Positions 6,958 to 15,964 are shown, counted from the stretch's first letter. The stretch: DNA of 64,000 bases from Streptomyces sp. NBC_01351 (GCF_036237315.1 NZ_CP108356.1:3158501-3222500); one strand, 5' to 3'. Numbers and translations: made by a program. Notes: generated by a model from the sequence alone, not told the origin.

Positions 6958-8034
6958 GTGAGACGCATCCTAGGAATCGTCCTGGGCCTCCTCCTGATCG
7001 GCGGCGTCGCAGCCGTCGTCCTCCTCAAGGGGCAGGACCCGGAATCCACGGCAACGAAGACCGTGCGTGGCGTCATCGGCTCGGAGAAGTCCGACTTCTT
7101 CCGCGACCCGGACGTCGTCAAGGCCCTGAAGGAAAAGGGCTACACCGTGAAGGCGGAGTCCTCCGGCTCCTGGGCGATGGACCAACTCGCCCTCAAGGAG
7201 TACGACTTCGCCTTCCCCAGCAGCAGCGAGCCCGCCAAGGAGGTCGCGGCCGCCGCAGGGGTCCAAGGCGCCCAGGAGACCAAGCCCTTCTTCTCCCCCG
7301 TCGTCGTCATCGCCCGCCCCAACGCCGCCAAGATCCTCGGCGACGCCGGCCTCGTGAAGATGACGGGCACGAACACCGGGACCCTGCTCATGGGCCCCTA
7401 CCTCAAGGCCGCCTCGGAGGACCGCAACTGGCAGCAGCTGGCCGGGGCCTCCGCCCACCCCGAACTGACCGGCAGGGTGTTCATCAAGACCACCGACCCG
7501 GCCACCTCCAACTCCGGCGCGCTCTTCCTCGCCCTCGCCTCCAACGTCGCCAACGGCAACAACATCGTCGACGACGACGCCGCGGTCGAGCGCACCGCGC
7601 CCCTGATGCGCAAGCTGATCTCCGTCCAGGGCTCCCTGGAGCCCAGCACCGACGGCCCGTTCCGCGCGTTCATCAGCGGCAGCGGCGAGCCCCTGATCCT
7701 GGCGTACGAGTCCCAGGTGGCCTCCATGCTGCTCCAGCGGCAGGACCCGGGCGAGATGGTCGTGCTCTACCCGGACACCACCGTCAACACGGCGCACACC
7801 TTCGTCCCGCTGAACGAGAACGCCCGCGACCTCGGCACCCTCCTCACCACGGACCCCCGGCTGCGCGAGCTGGTCATGCAGCGCGGGTTCCGCCCGCAGC
7901 AGGGCCTGGCCGAGTTCACCGCCGTCACCGCCCCGCACTCCGCCTACCTCAACCCGGGCCTGACCGGCATCCGCCAGGTGAACACGCCCACCGTGAAGAT
8001 CCTGATGGCGCTGGCCCAGCGCGCCAAGGGCTAA
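6958..8034 (+). CDS. Membrane-anchored substrate-binding-like protein
   Basis: A 358-residue protein with an uncleaved-looking N-terminal hydrophobic anchor (residues 4-22) and a periplasmic-binding-like type II domain. The block D-P-A-T-S-N-S-G-A-L-F (about residues 179-189) is characteristic of ModA/sulfate-binding relatives. The same motif (S-N-S-G) recurs in the VWA lipoprotein two genes downstream, so the two domains are probably related. No transporter genes accompany it. GTG 6958 is chosen; GTG 6931 is an alternative, and neither has a strong ribosome-binding site. It is the first gene of a four-gene operon and lies 14 bases before telA. Confidence 0.75.
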   Translation: MRRILGIVLGLLLIGGVAAVVLLKGQDPESTATKTVRGVIGSEKSDFFRDPDVVKALKEKGYTVKAESSGSWAMDQLALKEYDFAFPSSSEPAKEVAAAAGVQGAQETKPFFSPVVVIARPNAAKILGDAGLVKMTGTNTGTLLMGPYLKAASEDRNWQQLAGASAHPELTGRVFIKTTDPATSNSGALFLALASNVANGNNIVDDDAAVERTAPLMRKLISVQGSLEPSTDGPFRAFISGSGEPLILAYESQVASMLLQRQDPGEMVVLYPDTTVNTAHTFVPLNENARDLGTLLTTDPRLRELVMQRGFRPQQGLAEFTAVTAPHSAYLNPGLTGIRQVNTPTVKILMALAQRAKG

Positions 8035-8048
8035 GGGGGACCGACACG

Positions 8049-9239
8049 ATGACACTGACACCACCAGAGGGCGGCACGTTCGTCCTCAGCCCTCCCGAGC
8101 CCGTCGCACCCGTCCGCCCCGAGCAGGCGTCCGGCCTGGTCCCGCTCCAGGACGGCGTGCGCGAGGAGATGGCCCGCCGCGCCGAGGAGTACATCGGCCG
8201 GCTCGCCGGGATCGACACCCGCTCCCCCGAGTTCGCGACGAAGATCGGCGAGATCGCCGGGCTCGGTACGGCCGACATTCGCAGCGCCGCCCAGCAGTCC
8301 AACCGAATGCTGGAGCGGGCCGTGCGTTCCCTCGGCTCGGACGGCGGCGGGGACGCCCAGGCCCGCGTCGCCGGCTCGCTCGTCGAACTGCGGCGCACCG
8401 TCGAGGACCTCGATCCGCGGGACGCTCCCGCCAAGGGGTTCGGCAAGCTGCTCTCGAAGCTGCCGGGCGGCAACAAGTTCCGCGACCACGTGGCGAAGTA
8501 CGCCTCCTCCCAGGCCACCCTGAACCGGATCGTCGGCGCGCTGCGCGGCGGGCAGGACGAGCTGCGCCGCGACAACGCGGCGCTGCACACCGAGCGGGCC
8601 CGGCTGTGGGAGACGATGGGCAAGCTCCAGGAGTACGCGGTCCTCACCGAGGCGCTGGACACGGCCGTCGGACAGCGGATCGCGGAGGTGGCGGCGGCGG
8701 GCGACGCGCCGGCCGCCGACGCGATGCGGGCGGACGTGCTGTTCCCGGTGCGGCAGAAGCACCAGGACCTGCTGACGCAGCTCGCGGTGTGCGCGCAGGG
8801 GTACCTGGCGATGGATGTCGTACGGAGGAACAACGACGAGCTGATCAAGGGCGTCGACCGGGCCGCGACGACGACGGTGTCGGCGCTGCGGATCGCGGTG
8901 ATGCTGGCGTCGGCCCTCGACCACCAGAAGAAGGTGATCGAGCAGGTCAACGCGCTCAGGGGGACGACCGAGGAGCTGATCCGAGGGAACGCGGAGATGC
9001 TGTCCTCGCAGAGCGGGGAGATCCAGCGGATCGCCGCCGATCCGGCGGTGGGCGCGGAGACCCTGCGGGCGGCCTTCGGGCAGATCTACAAGACGCTCGA
9101 CGCGATCGACACGTTCAAGGTGCAGGCGACGGAGAGCATGGCGGCGACGGTGGAGTCCCTGACGGACGAGTTGCGGACGGCGTCGGAGTACTTGGCGCGG
9201 ACGCGGACGGCCAGTGCCCTTGAGGGGGGTGGCCGGTGA
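8049..9239 (+). CDS. TelA/KlaA family (toxic anion resistance) protein
   Basis: A 396-residue, mostly alpha-helical cytoplasmic protein of the TelA family. Members are linked to tellurite and general stress resistance, but their biochemical activity is unsettled. Family traits seen are long coiled-coil-prone helices in the middle and second half, and the conserved region around D-V-L-F-P-V-R-Q-K-H-Q-D-L-L-T-Q-L-A with N-N-D-E-L-I-K-G-V-D-R-A. Its stop overlaps a GTG of the next frame. I infer that it acts as the cytoplasmic partner of the VWA lipoprotein and the binding-protein-like protein, which carry the extracellular domains. Confidence 0.85.
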   Translation: MTLTPPEGGTFVLSPPEPVAPVRPEQASGLVPLQDGVREEMARRAEEYIGRLAGIDTRSPEFATKIGEIAGLGTADIRSAAQQSNRMLERAVRSLGSDGGGDAQARVAGSLVELRRTVEDLDPRDAPAKGFGKLLSKLPGGNKFRDHVAKYASSQATLNRIVGALRGGQDELRRDNAALHTERARLWETMGKLQEYAVLTEALDTAVGQRIAEVAAAGDAPAADAMRADVLFPVRQKHQDLLTQLAVCAQGYLAMDVVRRNNDELIKGVDRAATTTVSALRIAVMLASALDHQKKVIEQVNALRGTTEELIRGNAEMLSSQSGEIQRIAADPAVGAETLRAAFGQIYKTLDAIDTFKVQATESMAATVESLTDELRTASEYLARTRTASALEGGGR

Positions 9240-9260
9240 GCGCGGCTGAGCGGGACGGGC

Positions 9261-9350
9261 GGCCGCTGCGCGGGGCCTCTTCCCCACCCCGCCCCTTCCC
9301 GAACTGGGGCTCCGCCCCAGACCCCGCTCCTCAAACGCCGGAGGGGCTGA
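9261..9350. repeat. Dispersed palindromic repeat inside an operon (family 1)
   Basis: This 90-bp element matches, in opposite orientation, the sequence at 30510-30601 almost base for base, including the hairpin ctggggc-tcc-gccccag. It sits between telA and the signal peptide of the next gene. It is read through in frame from the GTG at 9236, but is more likely an inserted intergenic repeat that could act as an attenuator or RNA-stability hairpin. Confidence 0.8.
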
Positions 9351-9373
9351 ATTCTGCCCGGCGGAGCCGGAAG

Positions 9374-10969
9374 GTGCGGCGGGGATGGGTGGCAGGGTTG
9401 GCGTTCGCCGTTCTCGCCGTTGCGACCGGGTGCAGTTCCGACGAGCCCTCCAAGGAGGCCAAGCCCACGGTCTACAAGGAGGGCACCCTGCGGGTGTTGG
9501 CCTCCAGTGAGCTGGCCGACATGAAGCCCGTGCTGGAGCAGGCCGAGAAGGCCACGGGGGTCAAGGTGGCCCTCACCTGGTCCGGGACCCTCGATGCCGT
9601 GGAGCAGGTCGCCTCCGGGAAGGCCGACGGGAAGTACGACGCGGTCTGGCTGGCCTCCAACGACTACCTGCGGCTGCGCCCCGAGGCCGCCGGGAAGCTC
9701 GCCAACGAGACCCCGGTGATGTCCTCGCCCGTCGCCCTCGGCGTCAAGCCCGAGGCGATGACCCGGCTCGGCTGGCAGCCCGAGGCGGTGACCTGGGCGA
9801 AGGTCCACGAGGCCGTCGCCGCCGGGAAGCTGACGTACGGGATGACCGATCCGGTGCGGTCCAACTCCGGGTTCTCCGCCCTGATCTCCGTGGCCTCCGC
9901 GCTCTCCGGCGCGCAGGCAGCGCTGACCGACGCGGACGTGAAGACGGCGCAGCCCAAGCTGAAGGAGTTCTTCTCCGGGCAGAAGCTGACCTCCGGTTCC
10001 TCGGGCTGGCTGGCCTCCGCCTACGCCAAGCGCGGGGACGTGGACGCCCTCGTCAACTACGAGTCCGTGCTCCTCGCCATGAACCGGGACTCGAAGACGA
10101 ACCTGCAGGTGATCCGGCCGTTGGACGGGGTCGTCACCGCGCACTACCCGCTGACCCTGCTGACCTCGGCCCCGGCCGGGGCCCGCGAGTCGGGGCGGGT
10201 GCTGACCGACCACCTGCGCGGGGCGCAGGTTCAGCAGGCGATCACCGAGCAGACCTTCCGCCGCCCGGTCGTCTCCGGGGTGTCCCCGGCCGCCGGGCTG
10301 GGCGTGGAGAAGCGGCGCGAGCTGCCCTTCCCGGGCTCGCGGCCGGTCGCCGACGGGCTGCTGGCCTCGTACGAGAACGAGCTGCGCCGGCCCTCGCGGA
10401 CGGTGTACGTGCTCGACACCTCGGGCTCGATGGCCGAGGAGGACCGCATCGGGCGGCTGAAGTCGGCGCTCACCGATCTGACGGGCACGGGCACCTCGGA
10501 GACCGGGCACCGGTTCCGGGACCGCGAGGAGGTCACGCTGCTGTCGTTCGGGTCGAAGGTGAAGGCGATCCACCCCTACGTGGTCGAGCCGGGCAGGCAG
10601 GCCGCCTCCCTGGACGCGATCCGCGCGGACATCGGCGGTTTGAGGCCGGAAGGGGGTACGGCGATCTACAGCAGTCTGGAGGCGGCGTACCAGCACATCG
10701 GCAAGGGCGGCTCGGACGCCTTCACCTCGATCGTGCTGATGACGGACGGGGAGAACACGGAGGGGGTGGGCGCCAAGCACTTCGACTCCTTCTACGCGGG
10801 GCTGCCCGAGGCGCAGAAGAACACGCCGGTCTTCGCGGTGCTGTTCGGGGACTCGGACCGCAAGGAACTCACCCACATCACCGACCTGACCGGCGGGCGG
10901 CTCTTCGACGCCACCGAGGGCAACGGTTCGCTGGACGGAGCGTTCGAGGAGATCCGTGGCTACCAGTAG
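9374..10969 (+). CDS. Lipoprotein with substrate-binding domain and C-terminal VWA domain
   Basis: A 531-residue exported protein. A lipoprotein signal ends in the lipobox A-V-A-T-G-C. A type II binding-protein domain follows (with D-P-V-R-S-N-S-G-F), then a von Willebrand A domain whose MIDAS motif D-T-S-G-S-M begins at residue 348, with the later T-D-G-E metal-site aspartate. VWA domains bind protein partners through a divalent metal. GTG 9374 is chosen because ggag lies 7 bases upstream and it places the signal peptide at the N-terminus. The GTG at 9236 overlapping telA would add 46 residues translated from a repeat. I infer a surface sensor or chaperone in this operon. Confidence 0.85.
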   Translation: MRRGWVAGLAFAVLAVATGCSSDEPSKEAKPTVYKEGTLRVLASSELADMKPVLEQAEKATGVKVALTWSGTLDAVEQVASGKADGKYDAVWLASNDYLRLRPEAAGKLANETPVMSSPVALGVKPEAMTRLGWQPEAVTWAKVHEAVAAGKLTYGMTDPVRSNSGFSALISVASALSGAQAALTDADVKTAQPKLKEFFSGQKLTSGSSGWLASAYAKRGDVDALVNYESVLLAMNRDSKTNLQVIRPLDGVVTAHYPLTLLTSAPAGARESGRVLTDHLRGAQVQQAITEQTFRRPVVSGVSPAAGLGVEKRRELPFPGSRPVADGLLASYENELRRPSRTVYVLDTSGSMAEEDRIGRLKSALTDLTGTGTSETGHRFRDREEVTLLSFGSKVKAIHPYVVEPGRQAASLDAIRADIGGLRPEGGTAIYSSLEAAYQHIGKGGSDAFTSIVLMTDGENTEGVGAKHFDSFYAGLPEAQKNTPVFAVLFGDSDRKELTHITDLTGGRLFDATEGNGSLDGAFEEIRGYQ

Positions 10970-11582
10970 AGGAGCGGGGAGCGCCGGGGGTCTGCTCGGC
11001 TTCCTGGAGTCGAAGAAGAACCTGGCCGGCTGCGCCTGCGGCGTGGCCGGCGTGGGCCTCGCCCTCACCGGGGCGGCCGGCGGGTGGTGGCCGGTGGTGG
11101 TCGCCGGGCTGTACGGGGCGGGCGCGCTGATCGCCCCGCCCGAGCGGGTCGCGGCGCCGGTCTTCGACCCGGGCGCGGAACTCGACGTACTGCGCGGGGA
11201 CTTCGGGCTGCTGCGCGAGTACCTGGCCGGGGTGGACCTGCCGTCGGCGGCCGGGGACCGGCTGACCGAGCTGCTGGGCTTCTACGAGGCCCTGCTCGAT
11301 CCGGGGTGGGTGGCGGAGGTCCTGGCCGCCGACCCGGAGTCGGTGCACGCGGTGTCGCGTGCGGTGCGCCAGGACGTGCCGGAGTGCGTGGACACGTACA
11401 ACCGGACGCGCTGGTGGGCTCGGCTGACGCCGGGCTCCGAGTCCCCGGAGCGGCAGCTGGAACGGCAGCTGGACCTGCTGTTCGAGGAGGCGGAACGACT
11501 GACGGCCGACCTCCGCGAGGCGGAGGCCGGCCGTCAGCAGTCGCACACGACCTATCTGGAGGAGCGCGGACAGCACTCCTGA
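10956..11582 (+). CDS. Membrane protein of the TelA/VWA operon
   Basis: A 208-residue protein with two closely spaced hydrophobic segments (about residues 25-60, glycine- and alanine-rich with two tryptophans), followed by a soluble, probably cytoplasmic helical domain ending in a charged coiled-coil-like tail. I know no specific function. Its GTG start overlaps the end of the VWA gene by 14 bases, which implies translational coupling. It is the last gene of the operon. Confidence 0.75.
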   Translation: MATSRGAGSAGGLLGFLESKKNLAGCACGVAGVGLALTGAAGGWWPVVVAGLYGAGALIAPPERVAAPVFDPGAELDVLRGDFGLLREYLAGVDLPSAAGDRLTELLGFYEALLDPGWVAEVLAADPESVHAVSRAVRQDVPECVDTYNRTRWWARLTPGSESPERQLERQLDLLFEEAERLTADLREAEAGRQQSHTTYLEERGQHS

Positions 11583-11596
11583 AGACTGGTCGGTGC

Positions 11597-11662
11597 AGCG
11601 GTGGGCGCCGCTTGGTCGGGGGCTCCCACAGCGGTGGGCGCCGCTTGGTCGGGGGCTCCCAC
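11597..11662. repeat. Exact 33-bp tandem duplication
   Basis: Two identical 33-bp units (11597-11629 and 11630-11662), each holding the short palindrome agcg...cgct around a ggcgcc core. They fill the space between the convergent membrane protein and PEP carboxykinase genes. They may serve as twin terminator hairpins; the exact identity suggests a recent duplication. Confidence 0.85.
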
Positions 11663-11695
11663 GTTCATCGGCCCGGTGCTACCGGGATCGGGCTC

Positions 11696-13543
11696 TCAGC
11701 CCAGGCGCTCGACGAGCGCGTGGTACTGGTCCCACAGCTCCTTCGGCGTGTGGTCGCCGTAGGTGTTCAGGTGCTCGGGGACCAGGGCGGCCTCCTCGCG
11801 CCAGACTTCCTTGTCGACCGTGAGGAGGAAGTCCAGGTCGGCGGCCGGGAGGTCCAGGCCGTCGAGGTCGAGGGAGTCCTTGGTCGGCAGGACGCCGATG
11901 GGGGTCTCCACGCCTTCGGCGGTGCCGTCGAGGCGGCCGACGATCCACTTCAGGACGCGGCTGTTCTCGCCGAAGCCGGGCCACACGAACTTGCCCGCGT
12001 CGTTCTTGCGGAACCAGTTCACGTAGTAGATCTTCGGGAGCTTGGACTGGTCCTTGTCGGCCGCGACCTTGACCCAGTGGGCCATGTAGTCGCCCATGTT
12101 GTAGCCGCAGAACGGCAGCATGGCGAAGGGGTCGCGGCGCAGCTCGCCGACCTTGCCCTCGGCGGCGGCGGTCTTCTCGGAGGCGATGTTCGAGCCGATG
12201 AAGACGCCGTGGTTCCAGTCGAAGGACTCGGTGACCAGCGGCACGGCGGAGGCGCGGCGGCCGCCGAAGAGGATCGCGGAGATCGGGACGCCCTTGGGGT
12301 CCTCCCACTCGGGGGCGATCGTCGGGCACTGGGAGGCGGGGACGGCGAATCGGGCGTTCGGGTGGGCCGCCGGGGTGTCGCTCTCCGGGGTCCAGGCGTT
12401 GCCCTTCCAGTCGACGAGGTGCGCGGGCGCCTCTTCGGTCATGCCCTCCCACCACACGTCGGAGCCGTCCGGGGTGAGCGCGACGTTGGTGAAGACGGTG
12501 TTCGCGTACATCGTCTTCATGGCGTTGGCGTTGGTGTGCTCGCCGGTGCCGGGGGCCACGCCGAAGAAGCCGGCCTCGGGGTTGATCGCGTACAGGCGTC
12601 CGTCCTCGCCGAAGCGCATCCAGGCGATGTCGTCACCGACGGTCTCGACGGTCCAGCCGGGGATCGTGGGCTCCAGCATGGCGAGGTTCGTCTTGCCGCA
12701 GGCGGACGGGAAGGCGGCGGCGATGTACCTCGCGTCGCCCTCGCCCTGCGGCGGGGTGAGCTTGAGGATCAGCATGTGCTCGGCGAGCCAGCCCTCGTCG
12801 CGGGCCATGACGGACGCGATGCGCAGGGCGTAGCACTTCTTGCCGAGCAGGGCGTTGCCGCCGTAGCCGGATCCGTAGGACCAGATCTCGCGGGTCTCGG
12901 GGAAGTGCGAGATGTACTTGGTGGTGTTGCACGGCCACGGGACGTCCGCCTGGCCCTCTTCCAGGGGAGCGCCGAGGGTGTGTACGGCCTTGACGAAGAA
13001 ACCGTCGGTGCCGAGCTCGTCGAGGACGGCCTTGCCCATGCGGGTCATGGTGCGCATGGCGACGGCGACGTAGGCGGAGTCGGTGATCTCGACGCCGATC
13101 GCGGAGAGCTCGGAGCCGAGCGGGCCCATGCAGAAGGGCACGACGTACATCGTGCGGCCCTTCATGGAGCCGCGGAAGATGCCTTCCTGGCCGCTGAACA
13201 TCTCCTTCATCTCGGAAGGAGCCTTCCAGTGGTTGGTCGGGCCCGCGTCCTCCTCCTTCTCGGAGCAGATGAAGGTCCGGTCCTCGACGCGCGCGACGTC
13301 GGAGGGGTCGGAGGCGGCGTAGTACGAGTTCGGGCGCTTGGTCTCGTCGAGCTTCTTGAACGTGCCCTTGGCGACGAGCTCCTCGCAGAGGCGCTCGTAC
13401 TCGGCCTCGGAACCGTCGCACCACACGACGCGGTCCGGCTGGGTCAGGGCAGCGATCTCGTCCACCCATGAGATCAGCGCCTCGTGCCCGGTGGGTGCGC
13501 TCGTCGGGACGGAAGTGGTGGGAGCCGCGTTGTCGCGCGCCAC
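11696..13543 (-). CDS. pckG: Phosphoenolpyruvate carboxykinase (GTP)
   Basis: A 615-residue cytoplasmic enzyme converting oxaloacetate and GTP to phosphoenolpyruvate, GDP and CO2, the entry to gluconeogenesis. Family hallmarks are full length, the P-loop [11 protein letters not shown], the preceding R-Y-I-A-A-A substrate segment, the later G-G-R-R-A-S, and W-N-H-G-V-F. The GTG at 13543 is chosen because aaggagc lies just upstream; longer frames add a low-complexity N-terminus. It is transcribed alone, divergent from the hemolysin-III protein. The intergenic region contains the palindrome ctcacgtgag (13681-13690), which could be an operator. Confidence 0.97.
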   Translation of the reverse strand: MARDNAAPTTSVPTSAPTGHEALISWVDEIAALTQPDRVVWCDGSEAEYERLCEELVAKGTFKKLDETKRPNSYYAASDPSDVARVEDRTFICSEKEEDAGPTNHWKAPSEMKEMFSGQEGIFRGSMKGRTMYVVPFCMGPLGSELSAIGVEITDSAYVAVAMRTMTRMGKAVLDELGTDGFFVKAVHTLGAPLEEGQADVPWPCNTTKYISHFPETREIWSYGSGYGGNALLGKKCYALRIASVMARDEGWLAEHMLILKLTPPQGEGDARYIAAAFPSACGKTNLAMLEPTIPGWTVETVGDDIAWMRFGEDGRLYAINPEAGFFGVAPGTGEHTNANAMKTMYANTVFTNVALTPDGSDVWWEGMTEEAPAHLVDWKGNAWTPESDTPAAHPNARFAVPASQCPTIAPEWEDPKGVPISAILFGGRRASAVPLVTESFDWNHGVFIGSNIASEKTAAAEGKVGELRRDPFAMLPFCGYNMGDYMAHWVKVAADKDQSKLPKIYYVNWFRKNDAGKFVWPGFGENSRVLKWIVGRLDGTAEGVETPIGVLPTKDSLDLDGLDLPAADLDFLLTVDKEVWREEAALVPEHLNTYGDHTPKELWDQYHALVERLG

Positions 13544-13680
13544 GATTGCTCCTTGTTGAGGGGTTTGTTTGGTGTGTGCCCCGTGGGGGCCGCGACCCGG
13601 ACGCTTCGCGCTCCGCTCATCCGGTGTCGACCGCACTCATCTGATCATCCGGTGGATGTGCGCATATGTCCAGAGGGCCT

Positions 13681-13751
13681 CTCACGTGAGCATCGCCACG
13701 TCCGTCAATCTTCCGTAAAGAGGACTAACGGAAACCTACGGACCCGTAGGT
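13681..13751. promoter_or_regulatory. Divergent promoter region with two palindromes
   Basis: Between pckG and the hemolysin-III gene are a perfect 10-bp palindrome ctcacgtgag (13681-13690) and an inverted repeat acctacg-gacc-cgtaggt (13734-13751) ending 3 bases before the ATG at 13755. The second overlaps the likely -10 or start region, and no clear ribosome-binding site is present. Both are candidate regulator sites; no binding protein is assigned. Confidence 0.45.
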
Positions 13752-13754
13752 AGC

Positions 13755-14432
13755 ATGTCCGCCATGACTTCTGACGCCGCCGCCGCACCGGCAGAGCCGG
13801 AGGCCAAGCCGCTGATGCGCGGCTGGCTGCACACCGCAATGTTCCCCGCAGTGGTGATCGCGGGCCTGGTGCTGATGGCCTTCACCGACTCGACGGAGGC
13901 CCGGGTGGCCTGCGGCGTCTACATCCTCACCGCCTGCCTGCTCTTCGGCGTGAGCGCGGTCTACCACCGCGGTACGTGGGGGCCGCGCGGCGAGGCCATC
14001 CTGCGGCGCCTCGACCACGCCAACATCTTCCTGATCATCGCGGGCACCTACACCCCGCTGACCGTCCTGCTGCTCCCGCCCTCCACCGGGCGGACCCTGC
14101 TGTGGGCGGTCTGGATCGCGGCCGCCGCGGGCATCGCGTTCCGCGTCTTCTGGGTCGGCGCCCCGCGCTGGCTGTACACCCCCTGCTACATCGCCATGGG
14201 CTGGGCGGCCGTCTTCTTCCTGCCCGACTTCATGCGCAGCGGCGGCATCGCCGTCCTGGTCCTGGTGATCGTCGGCGGCCTGCTCTACAGCGTGGGAGGG
14301 GTCATCTACGGGATGAAGCGGCCCAACCCCTCCCCCCGCTTCTTCGGCTTCCACGAGGTCTTCCACTCGCTGACCCTCGCGGCCTTCGTCGCCCACTACG
14401 TCGGCATCTCGCTCGCCGCGTACTCGCAGTGA
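13755..14432 (+). CDS. Hemolysin III / TrhA (PAQR) family membrane protein
   Basis: A 225-residue integral membrane protein with about seven hydrophobic segments. Family residues are seen: the early S-A-V-Y-H-R block in the second segment, L-D-H-A-N-I-F-L-I-I-A-G-T-Y-T-P in the third, and the late H-E-V-F-H-S-L-T-L metal-site histidines. Bacterial PAQR/TrhA proteins influence membrane energetics and lipid homeostasis; the haemolysin name is historical. It stands alone between pckG (divergent) and the emfourin gene (convergent). An internal ATG at 13764 is a possible start. Confidence 0.9.
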   Translation: MSAMTSDAAAAPAEPEAKPLMRGWLHTAMFPAVVIAGLVLMAFTDSTEARVACGVYILTACLLFGVSAVYHRGTWGPRGEAILRRLDHANIFLIIAGTYTPLTVLLLPPSTGRTLLWAVWIAAAAGIAFRVFWVGAPRWLYTPCYIAMGWAAVFFLPDFMRSGGIAVLVLVIVGGLLYSVGGVIYGMKRPNPSPRFFGFHEVFHSLTLAAFVAHYVGISLAAYSQ

Positions 14433-14469
14433 GCGACGGGGCCGGCGCGGCCTACCCGGCTTCCCCCGC

Positions 14470-14754
14470 CTACGCGCCGTCCCGGAGCACCCGCGCGACC
14501 AGTTCCTCCTGTGCCTCGCTGATGTCCGGGTCCACGAACTCGACGGTGCGGTTGTCCACGGTCACCGTGTACCGGTAGCCGTCCGGCACCCCCGCGGCCG
14601 GGCCCGCTCCCGCCTCTTCCCTCGCCTCCGCCTCGGCGAGGACCTGCGCCGCGAGGCGCTCCAGTTCGGCCGCGTCGGGCCGGCCGGAGGTCTCCAGCTC
14701 GGCCTTGTACGTGATGCCGGCGAAGCCGCCGCTCCTGGTCACGCGGATGCGCAT
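14470..14754 (-). CDS. Emfourin-like protealysin inhibitor
   Basis: A 94-residue cytoplasmic protein resembling emfourin, the inhibitor of protealysin-like M4 peptidases. It opens with R-I-R-V-T-R-S-G-G-F-A-G-I, has a central helix, and ends with D-G-Y-R-Y-T-V-T-V plus an acidic V-E-F-V-D-P-D strand. Emfourins bind the protease active site and are usually encoded next to it. Here the gene starts 12 bases after the M4 peptidase stop on the same strand, which supports the assignment strongly. It probably protects the cell from its own intracellular protease. Confidence 0.85.
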   Translation of the reverse strand: MRIRVTRSGGFAGITYKAELETSGRPDAAELERLAAQVLAEAEAREEAGAGPAAGVPDGYRYTVTVDNRTVEFVDPDISEAQEELVARVLRDGA

Positions 14755-14766
14755 GACGCCGCCGGG

Positions 14767-15867
14767 TCAGCCATTGCCGTTGCCGTTCACGCCGACGTGG
14801 GCCCATGCCTTGAGGACCGCTTCGAGCTCCGTCCCCTGCCCGAAGCGGCGCTTGGTGGCGGCGACCGTGGCCTCGGCGAACTGCTTGAAGGTGGCGCGCC
14901 GGGACAGCTCGCCGGAGGTGAGCGTGTCGTACCAGATCTGCCCCGCCCGCTCCCAGGCGAAGCCGCCGATGGCGCTCGCGACCAGGAAGAAGGCCCGGTT
15001 CGGGATGCCGGAGTTGATGTGGACGCCGCCCTCGTCCTCGTCGGTCTCCACGAACCGGTCCATGTGGTCGGGCTGCGGATCCCGCCCGCCGAGCATGCGG
15101 TCGTCGTAAGCCGTGCCGGGCGACTTCAGCGAGCGCAGGGCCTGCCCGCGCACCGCGGGGGTGAAGAGGCCCGCGCCGATCAGCCAGTCGGCCTCCTCCG
15201 CGGTCTGCCGGCGGGAGAACTGCTTCACCAGGCTGCCGAAGACGTCGGACATGGACTCGTTGAGGGCGCCGGACTGGTCCTCGTAGACGAGGTCCGCCGT
15301 GAACTGGGTGACACCGTGCACGAGCTCGTGGGCGACGACGGCCTTGTCGAGCGTGAAGTCGTTCCAGACCAGGCCGTCACCGTCGCCGAAGACCATGGCC
15401 TCGCCGTCCCAGAAGGCGTTGTTGAAGCCGCGGCCGAAGTGGACGGTCGCGTCCAGCGGCAGGTTGGCGTCGTCGATCGAGCGGCGGCCGTAGACCTCCT
15501 CGAAGAAGGTGAAGGTGAGGCCGAGGGCGTCGTACGCCCGGTTGACCGTGCCGTCGAGCACCGGGCCCTCCCCCTCGGACCGCACCAGGTCACCGGGCTG
15601 TCTGCGGCTCTGGTGGGTGTCGAAGACCGAACGCCGCAGGAGGGGCGGGCCGACCGGCGCCGCCGCCCGCGCTTCTCTGGGCGCCTCCTTCCGCCTCTCC
15701 CGGAACATCTCGTCGATCGTCAGGGTCTTCTCGGCGGCCTCGCGGATCTCGGCGTCGTCCGCCTCGGCCAGTCTGTCGAGGATGTAGGGCGGCAGGATGC
15801 CGCAGACGCAGTGGGCTGACTTCGGCGCCCGGCGTGCGCCGTCGAGGGGGCGTTCAGTGGTTTCCAC
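14767..15867 (-). CDS. Protealysin-like M4 metallopeptidase
   Basis: A 366-residue zinc peptidase of the thermolysin family. The zinc motif is H-E-L-V-H (residues 180-184) with the third ligand glutamate in N-E-S-M-S-D about 20 residues later and the catalytic histidine in G-G-V-H-I-N-S-G-I-P-N-R. The short N-terminal propeptide carries G-I-L-P-P-Y-I-L-D-R, typical of protealysin-type precursors. There is no signal peptide, so the enzyme acts in the cytoplasm or leaves by a non-classical route. It is followed by its emfourin inhibitor, forming a protease-inhibitor operon. Confidence 0.95.
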   Translation of the reverse strand: METTERPLDGARRAPKSAHCVCGILPPYILDRLAEADDAEIREAAEKTLTIDEMFRERRKEAPREARAAAPVGPPLLRRSVFDTHQSRRQPGDLVRSEGEGPVLDGTVNRAYDALGLTFTFFEEVYGRRSIDDANLPLDATVHFGRGFNNAFWDGEAMVFGDGDGLVWNDFTLDKAVVAHELVHGVTQFTADLVYEDQSGALNESMSDVFGSLVKQFSRRQTAEEADWLIGAGLFTPAVRGQALRSLKSPGTAYDDRMLGGRDPQPDHMDRFVETDEDEGGVHINSGIPNRAFFLVASAIGGFAWERAGQIWYDTLTSGELSRRATFKQFAEATVAATKRRFGQGTELEAVLKAWAHVGVNGNGNG

Positions 15868-15964
15868 ACCGGAGAACGTGCATGCCCCGGGCGGCGGAGG
15901 TCACGCGCCGCCCCCGGATCTCACCCGTACGCCCCGGCGGATTGGCCCGAACGGCCCCGTGGGC

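Noticed and set aside
5793..8048. Long in-frame N-terminal extension of the TelA protein
   Set aside because: It runs antisense through the MerR-clamp gene, the minisatellite and the previous gene; TelA starts at 8049 by family length.
11084..13471. A 795-codon plus-strand frame across the PEP carboxykinase gene
   Set aside because: Antisense shadow of pckG and its neighbour; no recognisable domain, and valine/glycine/arginine bias typical of reverse frames in GC-rich DNA.
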